From Microbispora siamensis (GTDB lineage: Bacteria > Actinomycetota > Actinomycetes > Streptosporangiales > Streptosporangiaceae), in NCBI RefSeq assembly GCF_016863095.1, contig NZ_BOOF01000032.1:96082-160081 (forward strand): 64,000 bases of DNA, written 5' to 3'. The notes beneath the pieces are model-generated. The model was not told the origin of the DNA. It did not search any database and worked only from the letters and a program-made list of their open reading frames with translations. Both the position numbers and the translations under genes were made by a program. Positions 43,446 through 52,539 of the stretch are shown in pieces; the stretch's first letter is position 1; every line of letters starts with the position of its first letter.

Positions 43446-43461
43446 TTGATAACGATAACAA
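43446..43461. promoter_or_regulatory. LacI-type operator, copy 1
   Basis: TTGATAACGATAACAA fits the local consensus WTGTTAACGATNNCAA, a LacI/GalR-type element resembling cre sites. It lies 20 bases upstream of the minus-strand GH51 start in the divergent control region. Confidence 0.75.
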
Positions 43462-43510
43462 CGGTGAGCACCCCGGTAAACCTGAGGAAACGAGCCCTTG
43501 ACGCTCCTGT

Positions 43511-43526
43511 TTGGCATCGTTAACAA
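43511..43526. promoter_or_regulatory. LacI-type operator, copy 2
   Basis: On the minus strand this reads TTGTTAACGATGCCAA, a near-exact match to the local 16-bp consensus. It lies between the divergent GH51 gene and the sugar-uptake operon. Confidence 0.75.
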
Positions 43527-43603
43527 TCGAGCCTCAACGGCCGGGTCGGGCCGTTGTGAACAGAGGCCGGGTTCGCCACCCGTCAGTAATCAGGGAGATC
43601 GCC

Positions 43604-44986
43604 GTGGCCTATCCTCAAGATCAATTGTTATCGCTAACGTCTCGCCGGGACGTGCTGCGAGGCCTCGGCGTCCTCACGGCCGGGAGCCTGCTCGCGGCCT
43701 GCGGGGTGCCGACGGGATCGGACAAGCCGGCCGCGCTCGGCTCGTCGGCGGCCCCGTCCGCCGGCGCCGACGTACGCGGCCAGGTGACGCTCTGGATGCG
43801 CGACGACGACCTGCTGAAGGTCTTCCGCACGGTCGTCCCCGCGTTCAACGCCAGATATCCGAATGTGAAGGTCGACCTCAAGGGGGTCGACATCAACAGC
43901 AAGCTCCCACCGGCGCTGATCAGCGGCGCCGGGCTGCCCGACGGGTCCTTCTGGGAGGACGACCAGATCGGCCAGCACGGCGAGCACCTCTACGACCTGA
44001 CCGCCCTCATGGCCAAGTACCGGGACGACACGATCCAGTTCAAGCTCGACGTCCTCACGCAGGGCGGACGGCTCGTCGGCGTCCCGTGGGACACCGACCC
44101 CGGTCTGCTCTACTACAACGACGCGGTCCTGTCCGGAGCCGGCGTCGACCCCGCCTCGCTGACCGACTACGACGCCCTGCTCGACGCGGCACGCGCGATC
44201 AAGGCGAAGAACCCGAAGGCGCGCCCCATCCCGCTGGAGCAGGACGACACGCTCGGCATGATGTGGTACACGATGTTCCTGAACCAGCAGCAGGGACACG
44301 GACTGGTCGACCCCTCCGGCAACCTGACCCTGGACGGGGAGGCCTCCCGGCGCGCCCTCACCTGGATCAAGACCGTCGTCGACGAGGGACTCGGCGCCCG
44401 GCAGAAGTTCGCGAGCACCGCCCAGATCACCATGCTGGACGAGCAGATCATCTCCCTCGTCCCCTGGGCGATCTGGTTCATCTTCATCCCCCAGTCGGGA
44501 CTGAAGAAGACCACCGGGCAGTGGCGGGTGGCCAACCTGCCGGCATGGACCCAGGGCGGCGCGCGGTCCGGGCTGATGGGCGGCAGCTCGTTCGTCATCC
44601 CGGCCAAGGCGAAGAACCCCGAGCTCGCCTGGCTGTTCTACGAGTTCGCCGTCTACGACCCCGAGGGCTACCGCAAGGTGTTCTCGAAGAACTCGGTCTA
44701 CCCCACCGGCCTCAACACGGTCGTGCCGTCCGTCAAGTCGGCCCTCGACCCGGCCAAGCCGCTGGTCGAGCGGCTCCCCCAGCTCGGGGGAGTGGACAAC
44801 TGGGCGATCAGCACCAAGGCCGCGCTCGACATCCCGGCCGGCTACACCGCCCCCACTTGGTACGGCCAGGCCGCCAAGTATCTGGGCGCGAACCTCCAGC
44901 GGCTCATGGACGGCAAGATGTCGGTCGACGAGGTGATCTCCAGATCCACGGCCGACATCAAGAAGAACCTCATCGACAGGAACTGA
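43604..44986 (+). CDS. Sugar ABC transporter substrate-binding lipoprotein
   Basis: A 460-residue family 1 solute-binding protein. The N-terminus has a twin-arginine pattern SRRDVLRGLG and lipobox LLAAC, suggesting Tat export and lipidation. Typical blocks are GQVTLWMRDDD, VPWDTDPGLLYYN and MGGSSFVIPAKAKNPELAW. AGGGAG precedes GTG 43604. Two permeases follow, but no ATPase gene, as is usual where a shared MsiK-type ATPase serves many sugar transporters. Substrate is probably arabinose oligomers, from the neighbours. Confidence 0.92.
   Translation: MAYPQDQLLSLTSRRDVLRGLGVLTAGSLLAACGVPTGSDKPAALGSSAAPSAGADVRGQVTLWMRDDDLLKVFRTVVPAFNARYPNVKVDLKGVDINSKLPPALISGAGLPDGSFWEDDQIGQHGEHLYDLTALMAKYRDDTIQFKLDVLTQGGRLVGVPWDTDPGLLYYNDAVLSGAGVDPASLTDYDALLDAARAIKAKNPKARPIPLEQDDTLGMMWYTMFLNQQQGHGLVDPSGNLTLDGEASRRALTWIKTVVDEGLGARQKFASTAQITMLDEQIISLVPWAIWFIFIPQSGLKKTTGQWRVANLPAWTQGGARSGLMGGSSFVIPAKAKNPELAWLFYEFAVYDPEGYRKVFSKNSVYPTGLNTVVPSVKSALDPAKPLVERLPQLGGVDNWAISTKAALDIPAGYTAPTWYGQAAKYLGANLQRLMDGKMSVDEVISRSTADIKKNLIDRN
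43625..43640. promoter_or_regulatory. LacI-type operator, copy 3, inside the lipoprotein CDS start
   Basis: On the minus strand this reads ACGTTAGCGATAACAA. It begins 21 bases after the GTG 43604 start of the binding-protein gene, so a bound regulator would act as a roadblock or through looping with copies 1 and 2. Confidence 0.65.
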
Positions 44987-44992
44987 CCGGCC

Positions 44993-45919
44993 GTGTCCCT
45001 CCTGGCGAACCGCGCGGCCCCGCGACAGGTGGCCGCCCTGTCCAAGCGGCGCGGCCGGCGCGGGCCGCGTACGGGCTGGAGGGGGCCGCTGCTCGTGGCC
45101 CCGTTCTTCGTGTTCTTCGCGGCCTTCGGCGCCTATCCCCTCTATTACGCCCTCCAGCTCAGCTTCATCGACTGGCACGGCGGGGCCACGTACAGGTGGG
45201 TGGGCCTGAGCAACTACACCTACCTGCTGACCAATCCGGACTTCTGGGGCGCACTGGGTAACAGCGCGATCATCTGGCTGCTCATCGTGCCGGCTCAGAC
45301 GATCGGTGCGATCGTGGCCGCCGGGGCGCTGTCCAGGGCGAAGCTCCGGTTCAAACGGCTGCTGCGCACCGCCGTGATCATTCCGTACGTGACGCCGCTC
45401 GCGGCGATGGCCCAGGCCTTCGTGTTGATCTTCGACCGGGACTACGGCGTGGTCAACCACCTGTTGGGGATGGCCGGCCTGCCGTCCGTGGAGTGGCTGA
45501 CCTCGACCGGCTGGTCCAAGGTGACCATCGCGCTGCTGGTGCTGTGGAAGAGCAGCGGGTTCGCGTTGATCATCATGCTCGCCGCGATCCAGGGCATCCC
45601 CGGCGAGGTCTACGAGGCGGCCGCGCTCGACGGCGCGGGCCCCGTCCGCACCTTCTGGTCCGTCACCGTCCCGCTGATGCGGCACGCGATCGCGTTCTTC
45701 GTGGTCATCTCGACCCTGGGGATCTCACAGATGTTCCTGGAACCGTACGTGCTGACCGGGGGCGGCCCCTACAACAGCAGCACGACCACCGGGTTGTACC
45801 TCTTCCAGCACATCGGCGCCTCGGACCTCGGCACCGGCGCGGCCAACACCTTCCTGCTGGTGATCATGGTGCTCGGCCTCTCGCTGGCGGCCGTGCGCGT
45901 CTTCCGGGAGTCGAAATGA
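44993..45919 (+). CDS. Sugar ABC transporter permease (MalF type)
   Basis: A 308-residue permease with an Arg-rich cytoplasmic N-terminus, six or so helices, and the EAA loop YEAAALDGAGPVRTFWSVTVP. GTG 44993 is six bases after the lipoprotein stop. Its stop overlaps the second permease start by four bases. Confidence 0.94.
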   Translation: MSLLANRAAPRQVAALSKRRGRRGPRTGWRGPLLVAPFFVFFAAFGAYPLYYALQLSFIDWHGGATYRWVGLSNYTYLLTNPDFWGALGNSAIIWLLIVPAQTIGAIVAAGALSRAKLRFKRLLRTAVIIPYVTPLAAMAQAFVLIFDRDYGVVNHLLGMAGLPSVEWLTSTGWSKVTIALLVLWKSSGFALIIMLAAIQGIPGEVYEAAALDGAGPVRTFWSVTVPLMRHAIAFFVVISTLGISQMFLEPYVLTGGGPYNSSTTTGLYLFQHIGASDLGTGAANTFLLVIMVLGLSLAAVRVFRESK

Positions 45920-46749
45920 CCGGCCTGCGGCGGGGCGCCGGCTACCTGCTCGTCGCGCTGGCGGTCGTCGTCTTCCTGTACCCGATCTGGTGGATGGTCG
46001 TCTCCTCGCTCAAACCGGGCGCGAGCATCCTGAACGACCCGCTCGGCGTCGGCCCCTTCACGCTGGACAACTTCCGCGCGATGTTCGGCTCGGTGCCGAT
46101 CGGCCAGGCGCTGGGCAACACCGTCCTGGTCGTCGCGGTCAAGGGCGCCATCACGATGGTCCTGTGCCCCCTCGCCGGGTACGGCTTCGCCAAGTACAGC
46201 TTCCGTTTCAAGGAACTGCTGTTCGGCGTCGTCCTGCTGACCCTCATGCTGCCGACGCTGACGCTGGTCATCCCGCTGCTGCTGGAGATGAAGCAGCTCG
46301 GCTGGATCAACACCTATCAGGCGCTGATCCTGCCCGGCGCGGTGGACGCCTTCAGCGTCTTCTACATGCGGCAGACGATCAGCCAGGTGCCCGACGAACT
46401 GCTGGACGCGGCCGCCATCGACGCCGCGGGCACGCTGCGGACGTTCTGGTCGGTCGTGGTCCCGGTGATCCGGCCGGGCCTTGCCGCGCTCGCCGTGCTG
46501 ACCTTCTTCAACATCTACAACGACCTGGTCTGGCCCATCGTCGCGGTCAACGACCCGGCGCGGCAGACGGTGTCGGTGCTGCTGGCGGGCCTGGCCACCA
46601 ATGTCACCGGCGGGTCCACCTCCAGCGGCTTCGACCTGTGGGGCCAGCTCATGGCGGCCTGCACCATCGCGACGATCCCCACCGTGATCATCTTCCTGCT
46701 CGTCCAGCGCCACTTCATCAAGGGGCTGCTGGCCGGGAGCGTCAAGTAA
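45916..46749 (+). CDS. Sugar ABC transporter permease (MalG type)
   Basis: A 277-residue permease with the MalG-type start LYPIWWMVVSSLKPG and EAA-equivalent loop LLDAAAIDAAGTLRTFWSVV. ATG 45916 overlaps the previous stop. It forms the channel with the 44993 product. The next gene starts 12 bases after its stop. Confidence 0.94.
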   Translation: MTGLRRGAGYLLVALAVVVFLYPIWWMVVSSLKPGASILNDPLGVGPFTLDNFRAMFGSVPIGQALGNTVLVVAVKGAITMVLCPLAGYGFAKYSFRFKELLFGVVLLTLMLPTLTLVIPLLLEMKQLGWINTYQALILPGAVDAFSVFYMRQTISQVPDELLDAAAIDAAGTLRTFWSVVVPVIRPGLAALAVLTFFNIYNDLVWPIVAVNDPARQTVSVLLAGLATNVTGGSTSSGFDLWGQLMAACTIATIPTVIIFLLVQRHFIKGLLAGSVK

Positions 46750-46761
46750 CCGGGAGTCTCA

Positions 46762-48240
46762 TTGCTCACCGCTGACATCACGATCAGCACCCAGTTCCAC
46801 CGTGGTCCGGTCGACCGGCGGCTGTTCGGGTCGTTCGTCGAACACATGGGCCGGTGCGTCTACACCGGGATCTACGAGCCGGGTCATCCCGGCGCCGACC
46901 CCTACGGATTCCGGACCGACGTGGCCGACCTGGTCCGCGAGCTGGGGACCACGCTGGTCCGCTACCCCGGTGGGAACTTCGTGTCCGGCTACCGCTGGGA
47001 GGACGGGGTCGGGCCGGTCGCGGACCGCCCCCGGACCATCGACCTGGCCTGGCGTGGCATCGAGCCCAACGAGGTGGGCACCGACGAGTTCCTCGGCTGG
47101 GCGCGGCGCGGCGGCCTGATCCCGATGATGGCGGTGAACCTCGGCACCCGGGGCGTCCAGGACGCCGCGAACCTGGTCGAGTACTGCAACGTCGAGGGCG
47201 GCACCCGCTGGTCCGACCTGCGCAGATCGTACGGCACGCCGGAGCCGCACCGGGTCCCGCTGTGGTGCCTCGGCAACGAGATGGACGGTCCCTGGCAGAC
47301 GGGGCACACCAGCGCCACCGAGTACGGCCGGCTGGCCCGCGAGGCCGGCAAGGCCATGAAGATGATCGACCCGGAGATCGAGGTGGTCGTCTGCGGCAGC
47401 AGCCACCGCCACATGCCGACGTTCGGCTACTGGGAGGCCGACGTCCTGGAGCAGGCCTACGACGTCGCCGACTACGTCTCCCTGCACGCGTACTACCTCA
47501 ACGACGGGGAGCGCGCGGGGTATCTCGGGTCCGGCGCCGCCCTCGACGGTTTCATCCGGGACGTCGTGGCGACCGCCGACGCGGTCGGCGCGCGGCTCGG
47601 CCGGAGCAAGAAGATCAACCTGTCCTGCGACGAGTGGAACGTGTGGACCCGCGACCCGGTGGTCGACATCTCGGCCCGGGAACTGGACGTGGCCGTTCCG
47701 ATCACCGAGCACGTCTACACCCCGCTCGACGCGGTCGTGGTCGGCGACCTGCTGGTGGCCCTGCTGAACAACGCCGACCGGGTCAAGATCGGCTGTCTGT
47801 CCCTGCTGGTCAACGTCAGCGCGCCGATCCTCACCGAGGCGGGCGGGGCCGCCCGGCGGCAGACCATCTTCTACCCCACGGCGCTGGCGGCCCGGCTCGC
47901 CCACGGCCTGAGCCTGCGTACGGTCGTCTCCTGCCCCGAGGTCGCGACCGTACGGCACGGGGACGTCCCGGCCGTGGCCGTCGCCGCCACGTACGACGAG
48001 GAGACCGAGGAACTGGCGGTCTTCGTCACCAACCGCTCGAATGAGCCCGCCGAGGTGCGCCTGGCCCAGGCAGGTCCGGGACGGCTGGCCGTGCTCGACG
48101 GCTGGACGCTCACGGCCGCCGGCTCGGGTGAACCCGGGGCCTTCACCGCTCACGCCGCCGACGACGCCGGCGCCACCATCCTGCGGCTCGCCCCCGAGTC
48201 GTGGACCGCCCTTCGAATGGAACGGAAGGACACAGTGTGA
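46762..48240 (+). CDS. GH51 alpha-L-arabinofuranosidase, second copy
   Basis: A 492-residue GH51 enzyme with FGSFVEHMGRCVYTGIYEPG, acid/base Glu in WCLGNEMDGPWQ and nucleophile Glu in NLSCDEWNVWT. No signal peptide is present. The start is an unusual TTG, backed by CGGGAG six bases upstream and by alignment to the family N-terminus. It is paralogous to the 41900 gene but sits inside the uptake operon. The two may split linkage or oligomer preference. Confidence 0.92.
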   Translation: MLTADITISTQFHRGPVDRRLFGSFVEHMGRCVYTGIYEPGHPGADPYGFRTDVADLVRELGTTLVRYPGGNFVSGYRWEDGVGPVADRPRTIDLAWRGIEPNEVGTDEFLGWARRGGLIPMMAVNLGTRGVQDAANLVEYCNVEGGTRWSDLRRSYGTPEPHRVPLWCLGNEMDGPWQTGHTSATEYGRLAREAGKAMKMIDPEIEVVVCGSSHRHMPTFGYWEADVLEQAYDVADYVSLHAYYLNDGERAGYLGSGAALDGFIRDVVATADAVGARLGRSKKINLSCDEWNVWTRDPVVDISARELDVAVPITEHVYTPLDAVVVGDLLVALLNNADRVKIGCLSLLVNVSAPILTEAGGAARRQTIFYPTALAARLAHGLSLRTVVSCPEVATVRHGDVPAVAVAATYDEETEELAVFVTNRSNEPAEVRLAQAGPGRLAVLDGWTLTAAGSGEPGAFTAHAADDAGATILRLAPESWTALRMERKDTV

Positions 48241-50282
48241 AAGCGATCCTCACCACGCTCGTGCTGCTCGCCGCGTTACTGGTGCCGGTCGGCACGGCGC
48301 AGGCCGTGACGACCGGCAACGGCTCCCTCGTCTACGCGCCGCCCGCGGGGAGCGCCTTCGACGCGGCGGGCACCACGTACGCGAAGATCATCGCGCTGAA
48401 GAACAACGGGACGCACAACGGCGAGCTGCTCGTCACCTACGACCAGCTCGTCTACGTAAGCGGCCACCAGGTCTACCCCATCTACCGCAGCACGGACGGC
48501 GGCTCGACCTGGTCGCACGTCTCGGACGTCGTCCCCAGTTCGACGTTCCCCTCACTCACGCTGACCTCGCAGCCGTTCCTGTACGAGCTGCCGCAGGCCG
48601 TGGGCGGCCTCGCGGCGGGCACCGTCCTGCTGGCCGGCAACCTCATGCCGGCCGACAGGTCCAGCAGCAGGATCGTGCTCTACAAGAGCACCGACCGCGG
48701 CTCCACCTGGACGTACCTGAGCACGGTCGACACCGGCGGTCCCGCCGTCTACGACCCGAGCCCGACGTCGACGACCACCACCGTGTGGGAGCCGTCGTTC
48801 AACATCGACGCGTCGGGCAACCTCGTCTGCTACTTCTCCGACGAGCGGCAGAAGGCGTCCGGGGTGCTGCAGGCGGTCGTCTACCGCAAGTCGACCGACG
48901 GCGGGCTGACCTGGGGCCCGGTCGTGAACGTGGCCGCCGTCGGCAACAAGAGCGACAGGCCGGGCATGATCACTGTGGCCAAGCTGCCGAACGGCAAGTA
49001 CATCGCCACGTACGAGGTGGTCAACCGGCCGAGCCAGACGCTGAACACGGCCCCCGTCTACTACAAGCTGTCCGACGACGGCGTCACCTGGCCCAGCGGG
49101 CTGGGCACGCAGATCAAGCTCGCCGATGGCCGGGGCATCGGGTCCTCGCCGTACGTGCGCTGGGTGCCGGCCGGCGGCCCGAACGGCATGATCGTCGTGG
49201 CGTCGAAGTGGGGCCTGGACAGCTCGGGCAACATCAACGGCGGCCAGGACTTCTTCGTCAACTACAACCTGGGGCTCGGCAACTGGGAACGGCTCCCGTT
49301 CGCGGTGACCTACGACGCCTCCGACACCCAGGGCGGCTTCTTCTCCGGTTTCGCCCAGGGCATCGACGTCAGCCCCGACGGCACGACGCTCTACCAGGCG
49401 ACCAACGTGGAGAACGCCTCCACGACGTACAACGACATCCGGGTCGGCACGATCCCGCTGAACGCCGACCACTATGAGGCCGAGCGGGCCACGGTGAACA
49501 ACGTCTCGACCGTCACCCACGCCGACGCCTCGAACGGCGCCAAGATCGGCAACATCAACTACTCGACCAGCTACGTGCAGTTCGACGTGAAGGCGCCGGC
49601 CGCCGGGACGTACACGGTCAACGTCCGTTACGACAACGGGACGGGCGCGACGAGCAGCCACCTCGTGAGTGTCAACGGCGGCACCGCCTTCACCCTGTCG
49701 TACCCGCCGACCTACGACTGGGGCCGGTTCCGCTGGGCGCAGTTCACCACCGCCCTGAACGCCGGCACGAACACCATCCGGTTCTCCTACAACGGCACCT
49801 ACGCCGAGCTGGACTTCATCGACGTCCACCGGCCGGGAGTCGCGGTCCCGGGCGAGTTCAAGATTGTCAACCGCAACAGCGGCAAGTACCTCGAGATCGC
49901 GTCCGCCCTGACCACGGACGGGGCCGGGGCAGGGCAGTGGGGCGACACCGACCACATGACCCAGATCTGGAAGGTCTCGTCGGCGGGCACCTCCGGCTAC
50001 TACACCTTCACCAACAAGAACAGCGGCAAACTGCTGGAGATCCCGTCCGGCTCGACCGCCAACGGCACCCAGGCCGACCAGCGATCCTCCAACGGCGCCA
50101 CCTACCAGCACTGGTCGCTGACGCCGACCGACAGCGGCTACTACAAGGTCCCCAATCGCAACAGCGGGAAGCTGCTGGAGATCTACCAGAACTCCACGGC
50201 GGACGGCGCCATCGCCGACCAGTGGGGCGACACCGGCTGCGCCTGCCAGCAGTGGACCCTCGTGAAGGAAGGCATCCAGTGA
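48237..50282 (+). CDS. Secreted GH93-like exo-arabinanase with CBM35-like and ricin-type modules
   Basis: A 681-residue extracellular enzyme. The signal peptide ends near TAQA (about 22). Residues about 25-415 form a sialidase-like six-bladed propeller with Asp-box repeats (STDGGSTW, STDRGSTW, STDGGLTW, SDDGVTW), matching GH93 exo-alpha-1,5-L-arabinanases. Residues about 418-540 look like a CBM35/CBM6 beta-sandwich (DHYEAERATV). Residues about 545-681 form a ricin-type beta-trefoil with three FKIVNRNSGKYLEI-like repeats. GTG 48237 overlaps the GH51 stop. It would cut arabinan outside the cell to feed the transporter. The GH93 call rests on fold and context. Confidence 0.85.
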   Translation: MKAILTTLVLLAALLVPVGTAQAVTTGNGSLVYAPPAGSAFDAAGTTYAKIIALKNNGTHNGELLVTYDQLVYVSGHQVYPIYRSTDGGSTWSHVSDVVPSSTFPSLTLTSQPFLYELPQAVGGLAAGTVLLAGNLMPADRSSSRIVLYKSTDRGSTWTYLSTVDTGGPAVYDPSPTSTTTTVWEPSFNIDASGNLVCYFSDERQKASGVLQAVVYRKSTDGGLTWGPVVNVAAVGNKSDRPGMITVAKLPNGKYIATYEVVNRPSQTLNTAPVYYKLSDDGVTWPSGLGTQIKLADGRGIGSSPYVRWVPAGGPNGMIVVASKWGLDSSGNINGGQDFFVNYNLGLGNWERLPFAVTYDASDTQGGFFSGFAQGIDVSPDGTTLYQATNVENASTTYNDIRVGTIPLNADHYEAERATVNNVSTVTHADASNGAKIGNINYSTSYVQFDVKAPAAGTYTVNVRYDNGTGATSSHLVSVNGGTAFTLSYPPTYDWGRFRWAQFTTALNAGTNTIRFSYNGTYAELDFIDVHRPGVAVPGEFKIVNRNSGKYLEIASALTTDGAGAGQWGDTDHMTQIWKVSSAGTSGYYTFTNKNSGKLLEIPSGSTANGTQADQRSSNGATYQHWSLTPTDSGYYKVPNRNSGKLLEIYQNSTADGAIADQWGDTGCACQQWTLVKEGIQ

Positions 50283-50288
50283 CGCCCC

Positions 50289-51311
50289 TCAGCGTGCGGC
50301 GGTGCTGCGGCGTCGCACCAGCGTAGGGACGACGTACGGGGGAGCGGTGGCGTCCTGCTCGGTCTCGTCGACGAGACCGAGCAGGGTCGTCACGGCCAGG
50401 CGCCCGACCTCCTCGTGATCGGGCCGTATGGTCGTCAGCGGGGGAATCAGGTAACCCGCCTCCGGGATGTCGTCGAAGCCCACGACGCTCACGTCCTCAG
50501 GGACCCGGATGCCCCGCTCGTGGAACGCGCGCAGCAGGCCGAGCGCCATGTGGTCGTTCGCGGCGAAGACGGCCGTGATGCCCGGCCGTTCGGCGAGTTC
50601 GAGGCCGGCCCGATAGCCCGACTCCGCGCTCCAGTCGCCCACGACGACCGGAGGTGTCGTACGGCCGGCCTCCTCGAGCGTGGCGCGCCATCCGTCGACC
50701 CGGGCCTGGGCATCCAGCCTGTCGCGGGGGCCGGAGACGTGCCACACCGTCTCGTGGCCGAGTTCCAGCAGGTGCTGGACGGCGATCCGAGCCCCTGTCA
50801 ACTGGTCGATCCGCACGGCCGGGATCGCGTCGTCCGGGGCCGCCTCGACGGCGACGGCGGGCAGCCCCGCGGGGAGGCTGAGCAGCGCGGTCGTCGTGGC
50901 CGCCTGGGACGGGAAGACGACGACCACCCCGGCGACCGCCTGGCTCGCCAGCGAGGCGGCCGTGTCGACGATGCTGGACCGGTCGCCGCTCTCCGGAGTG
51001 AGTATCGTCACCCCATACCCGCGGGCCCGGGCCGCGCGCCCGATGCCGAGCAGGGTCGTGGCCGGTCCGAACAGCACCGAGTCGAAGCTGATCACACCCA
51101 GCATGTGTGATTTCTGCCGGACCAGACCGCGGGCCATCAGGTTGGGGCGATAATCGAGCCTCCGCATCGCGTCCAGGACCCGATCGCGGGTGTCCTGCCG
51201 GACATTCGGATGCTCGTTCAGCACCCGGGAGACGGTCTGGTTGGAGACCCCGGCCAGTCGTGCGACGTCCCCGATCACCGCTGGACGCCCCGAGCGACGG
51301 CTACCTGCCAC
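50289..51311 (-). CDS. LacI-family regulator, second copy
   Basis: A 340-residue LacI/GalR protein with helix-turn-helix IGDVARLAGVSNQTVSRVLN and the block VVGFDDIPEAGYLIPPLTTI. It is convergent with the GH93 gene, six bases away. GTG 51311 is chosen because longer frames run through the two operators. Two copies of the 16-bp element lie at 51341 and 51397, suggesting autoregulation. It is related to the regulator at 40774. Confidence 0.92.
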   Translation of the reverse strand: MAGSRRSGRPAVIGDVARLAGVSNQTVSRVLNEHPNVRQDTRDRVLDAMRRLDYRPNLMARGLVRQKSHMLGVISFDSVLFGPATTLLGIGRAARARGYGVTILTPESGDRSSIVDTAASLASQAVAGVVVVFPSQAATTTALLSLPAGLPAVAVEAAPDDAIPAVRIDQLTGARIAVQHLLELGHETVWHVSGPRDRLDAQARVDGWRATLEEAGRTTPPVVVGDWSAESGYRAGLELAERPGITAVFAANDHMALGLLRAFHERGIRVPEDVSVVGFDDIPEAGYLIPPLTTIRPDHEEVGRLAVTTLLGLVDETEQDATAPPYVVPTLVRRRSTAAR

Positions 51312-51340
51312 AAGACACCCTTTCCCCACCGACCCTGCCG

Positions 51341-51412
51341 ATGTGAACGATACCAATGCGAGGGATGTCCATGTTAAGGGCTGAGAGCCCTCGGCCATGT
51401 TAACGATCACAA
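51341..51412. promoter_or_regulatory. Two LacI-type operators ahead of the second LacI gene
   Basis: ATGTGAACGATACCAA (51341-51356) and ATGTTAACGATCACAA (51397-51412) match the consensus seen at 43446-43640. Starts are 56 bases apart. They lie 30 and 86 bases upstream of the LacI start. Confidence 0.78.
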
Positions 51413-51488
51413 CAACCGTCCTGTCCGGCCCGTGTCTATCCCCGCCTTGTGTGATTTGATCAACGGAATGGACGACAGGGGGAGCGTC

Positions 51489-51878
51489 ATGGCATCTCAC
51501 GGAGAGCTGGGCGGGAAGATCGCACTGGCCGGGGTCGGAGCACTGGCTCTAGTGGGGCTCGCGTTGGGCGGCATCGCTGCGGCGAACCAGTCCGACGGGT
51601 CGGACGTGACCGTGGTGAAGGAGACGCGAGGGGTCAGCGGCAGGGGGATCCTGTCGACGAACGTCGTGTGCGGAAAGGGTCTGCGGGCCGTGGGCGGAGG
51701 TCATGCTTTTCGCGGAGCCCATGACGTGAGCAAGCCGGTGGCGTTCCCGGTTAGCGCGCCCGGCAGCACGAGCGACACTCCCGGTGCCGTCCAGAACGCC
51801 TGGGACTTCGTCGTGGTGAACCCTATGAGCGAGAAGATCAGCGTCGAACTTTACGCGATGTGCGTCCCCATAGGTTGA
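51489..51878 (+). CDS. Hypothetical membrane-anchored or secreted small protein
   Basis: The 129-residue product has one N-terminal hydrophobic helix (LAGVGALALVGLALGGIAAA, about 14-33) followed by an outside domain with two cysteines (NVVCGKGLRAVGGGHAF and LYAMCVPIG) that could form a disulfide. AGGGGGAG just before ATG 51489 gives a strong ribosome-binding site and decides against ATG 51468. I do not recognize the family. The 177-base gap upstream holds the LacI operators. Confidence 0.7.
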   Translation: MASHGELGGKIALAGVGALALVGLALGGIAAANQSDGSDVTVVKETRGVSGRGILSTNVVCGKGLRAVGGGHAFRGAHDVSKPVAFPVSAPGSTSDTPGAVQNAWDFVVVNPMSEKISVELYAMCVPIG

Positions 51879-51952
51879 GCAGTACGAGACCGGGCCCGTC
51901 GTGAGCGTCGACCTGGTCGGCCGGATCTCCGGCCGGGCTTGCTGACGAATCG

Positions 51953-52411
51953 TCACTCCCGGTACCAGGAGATGGCGAAGCTGACGCCGAAGACGAGCAT
52001 GGCGAGCAGGACGGCAACCCCTACGAAATCCCCGACCAGTCCGCCGAGGCCGGTGTCCTCCTCGCTCCTGACGACGTTCACGCTCTGGGGGTCGTAGACG
52101 ATCCGCACCTTCTCCCCGGTCGTGTACCGGCCGGAGATCTCCTCGACGTGCCGTTCCGTGCCCACCGTGAAACCGATCTTCGTGTAGTGGACGGTGACGG
52201 GGTCGCCGTCGGCGTCGTTCCATGTCTCCGAGCGGGTGGAGAGCGCGACGCCGGTGGTGTGGACGCCGTGACGCCCGAGGTCCAGGGCCGACACGATGCC
52301 GAAGACCTGAGCAACGAGCATCGAGATCAGGATGCCGAACCAGGCCGTGAAGAACGCGACCGACCCGACACCCTGCAAAGCGTGGGAACGCCGGGACAAC
52401 CACCGAGCCAT
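51953..52411 (-). CDS. DUF3592-like membrane protein
   Basis: A 152-residue protein with a hydrophobic helix at about 15-42, a soluble middle with TVHYTKIGFTVG and YTTGEKVRIVYDPQSVNVVR, and a C-terminal helix (about 125-148). The middle pattern is that of DUF3592 membrane proteins, whose function is unknown. It is 74 bases from the preceding convergent gene, with no visible partner. Confidence 0.75.
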   Translation of the reverse strand: MARWLSRRSHALQGVGSVAFFTAWFGILISMLVAQVFGIVSALDLGRHGVHTTGVALSTRSETWNDADGDPVTVHYTKIGFTVGTERHVEEISGRYTTGEKVRIVYDPQSVNVVRSEEDTGLGGLVGDFVGVAVLLAMLVFGVSFAISWYRE

Positions 52412-52539
52412 CAGTCACAGGCTCCTTTGGCGAAGGCGATCGGAAAAGGCGCGGCTGCGCCCTGTCTTCTTCGACTCCTCTCCACTCCCGAAGGTTCGGT
52501 GGAGGAGTCTCGTCATCAAGCCCCGAGAGACTTCATCGA

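Noticed and set aside
43446..43461. Possible fourth Zur box (contains GATAACGATAAC)
   Set aside because: It fits the five-member LacI-type operator set better and lies in sugar genes.
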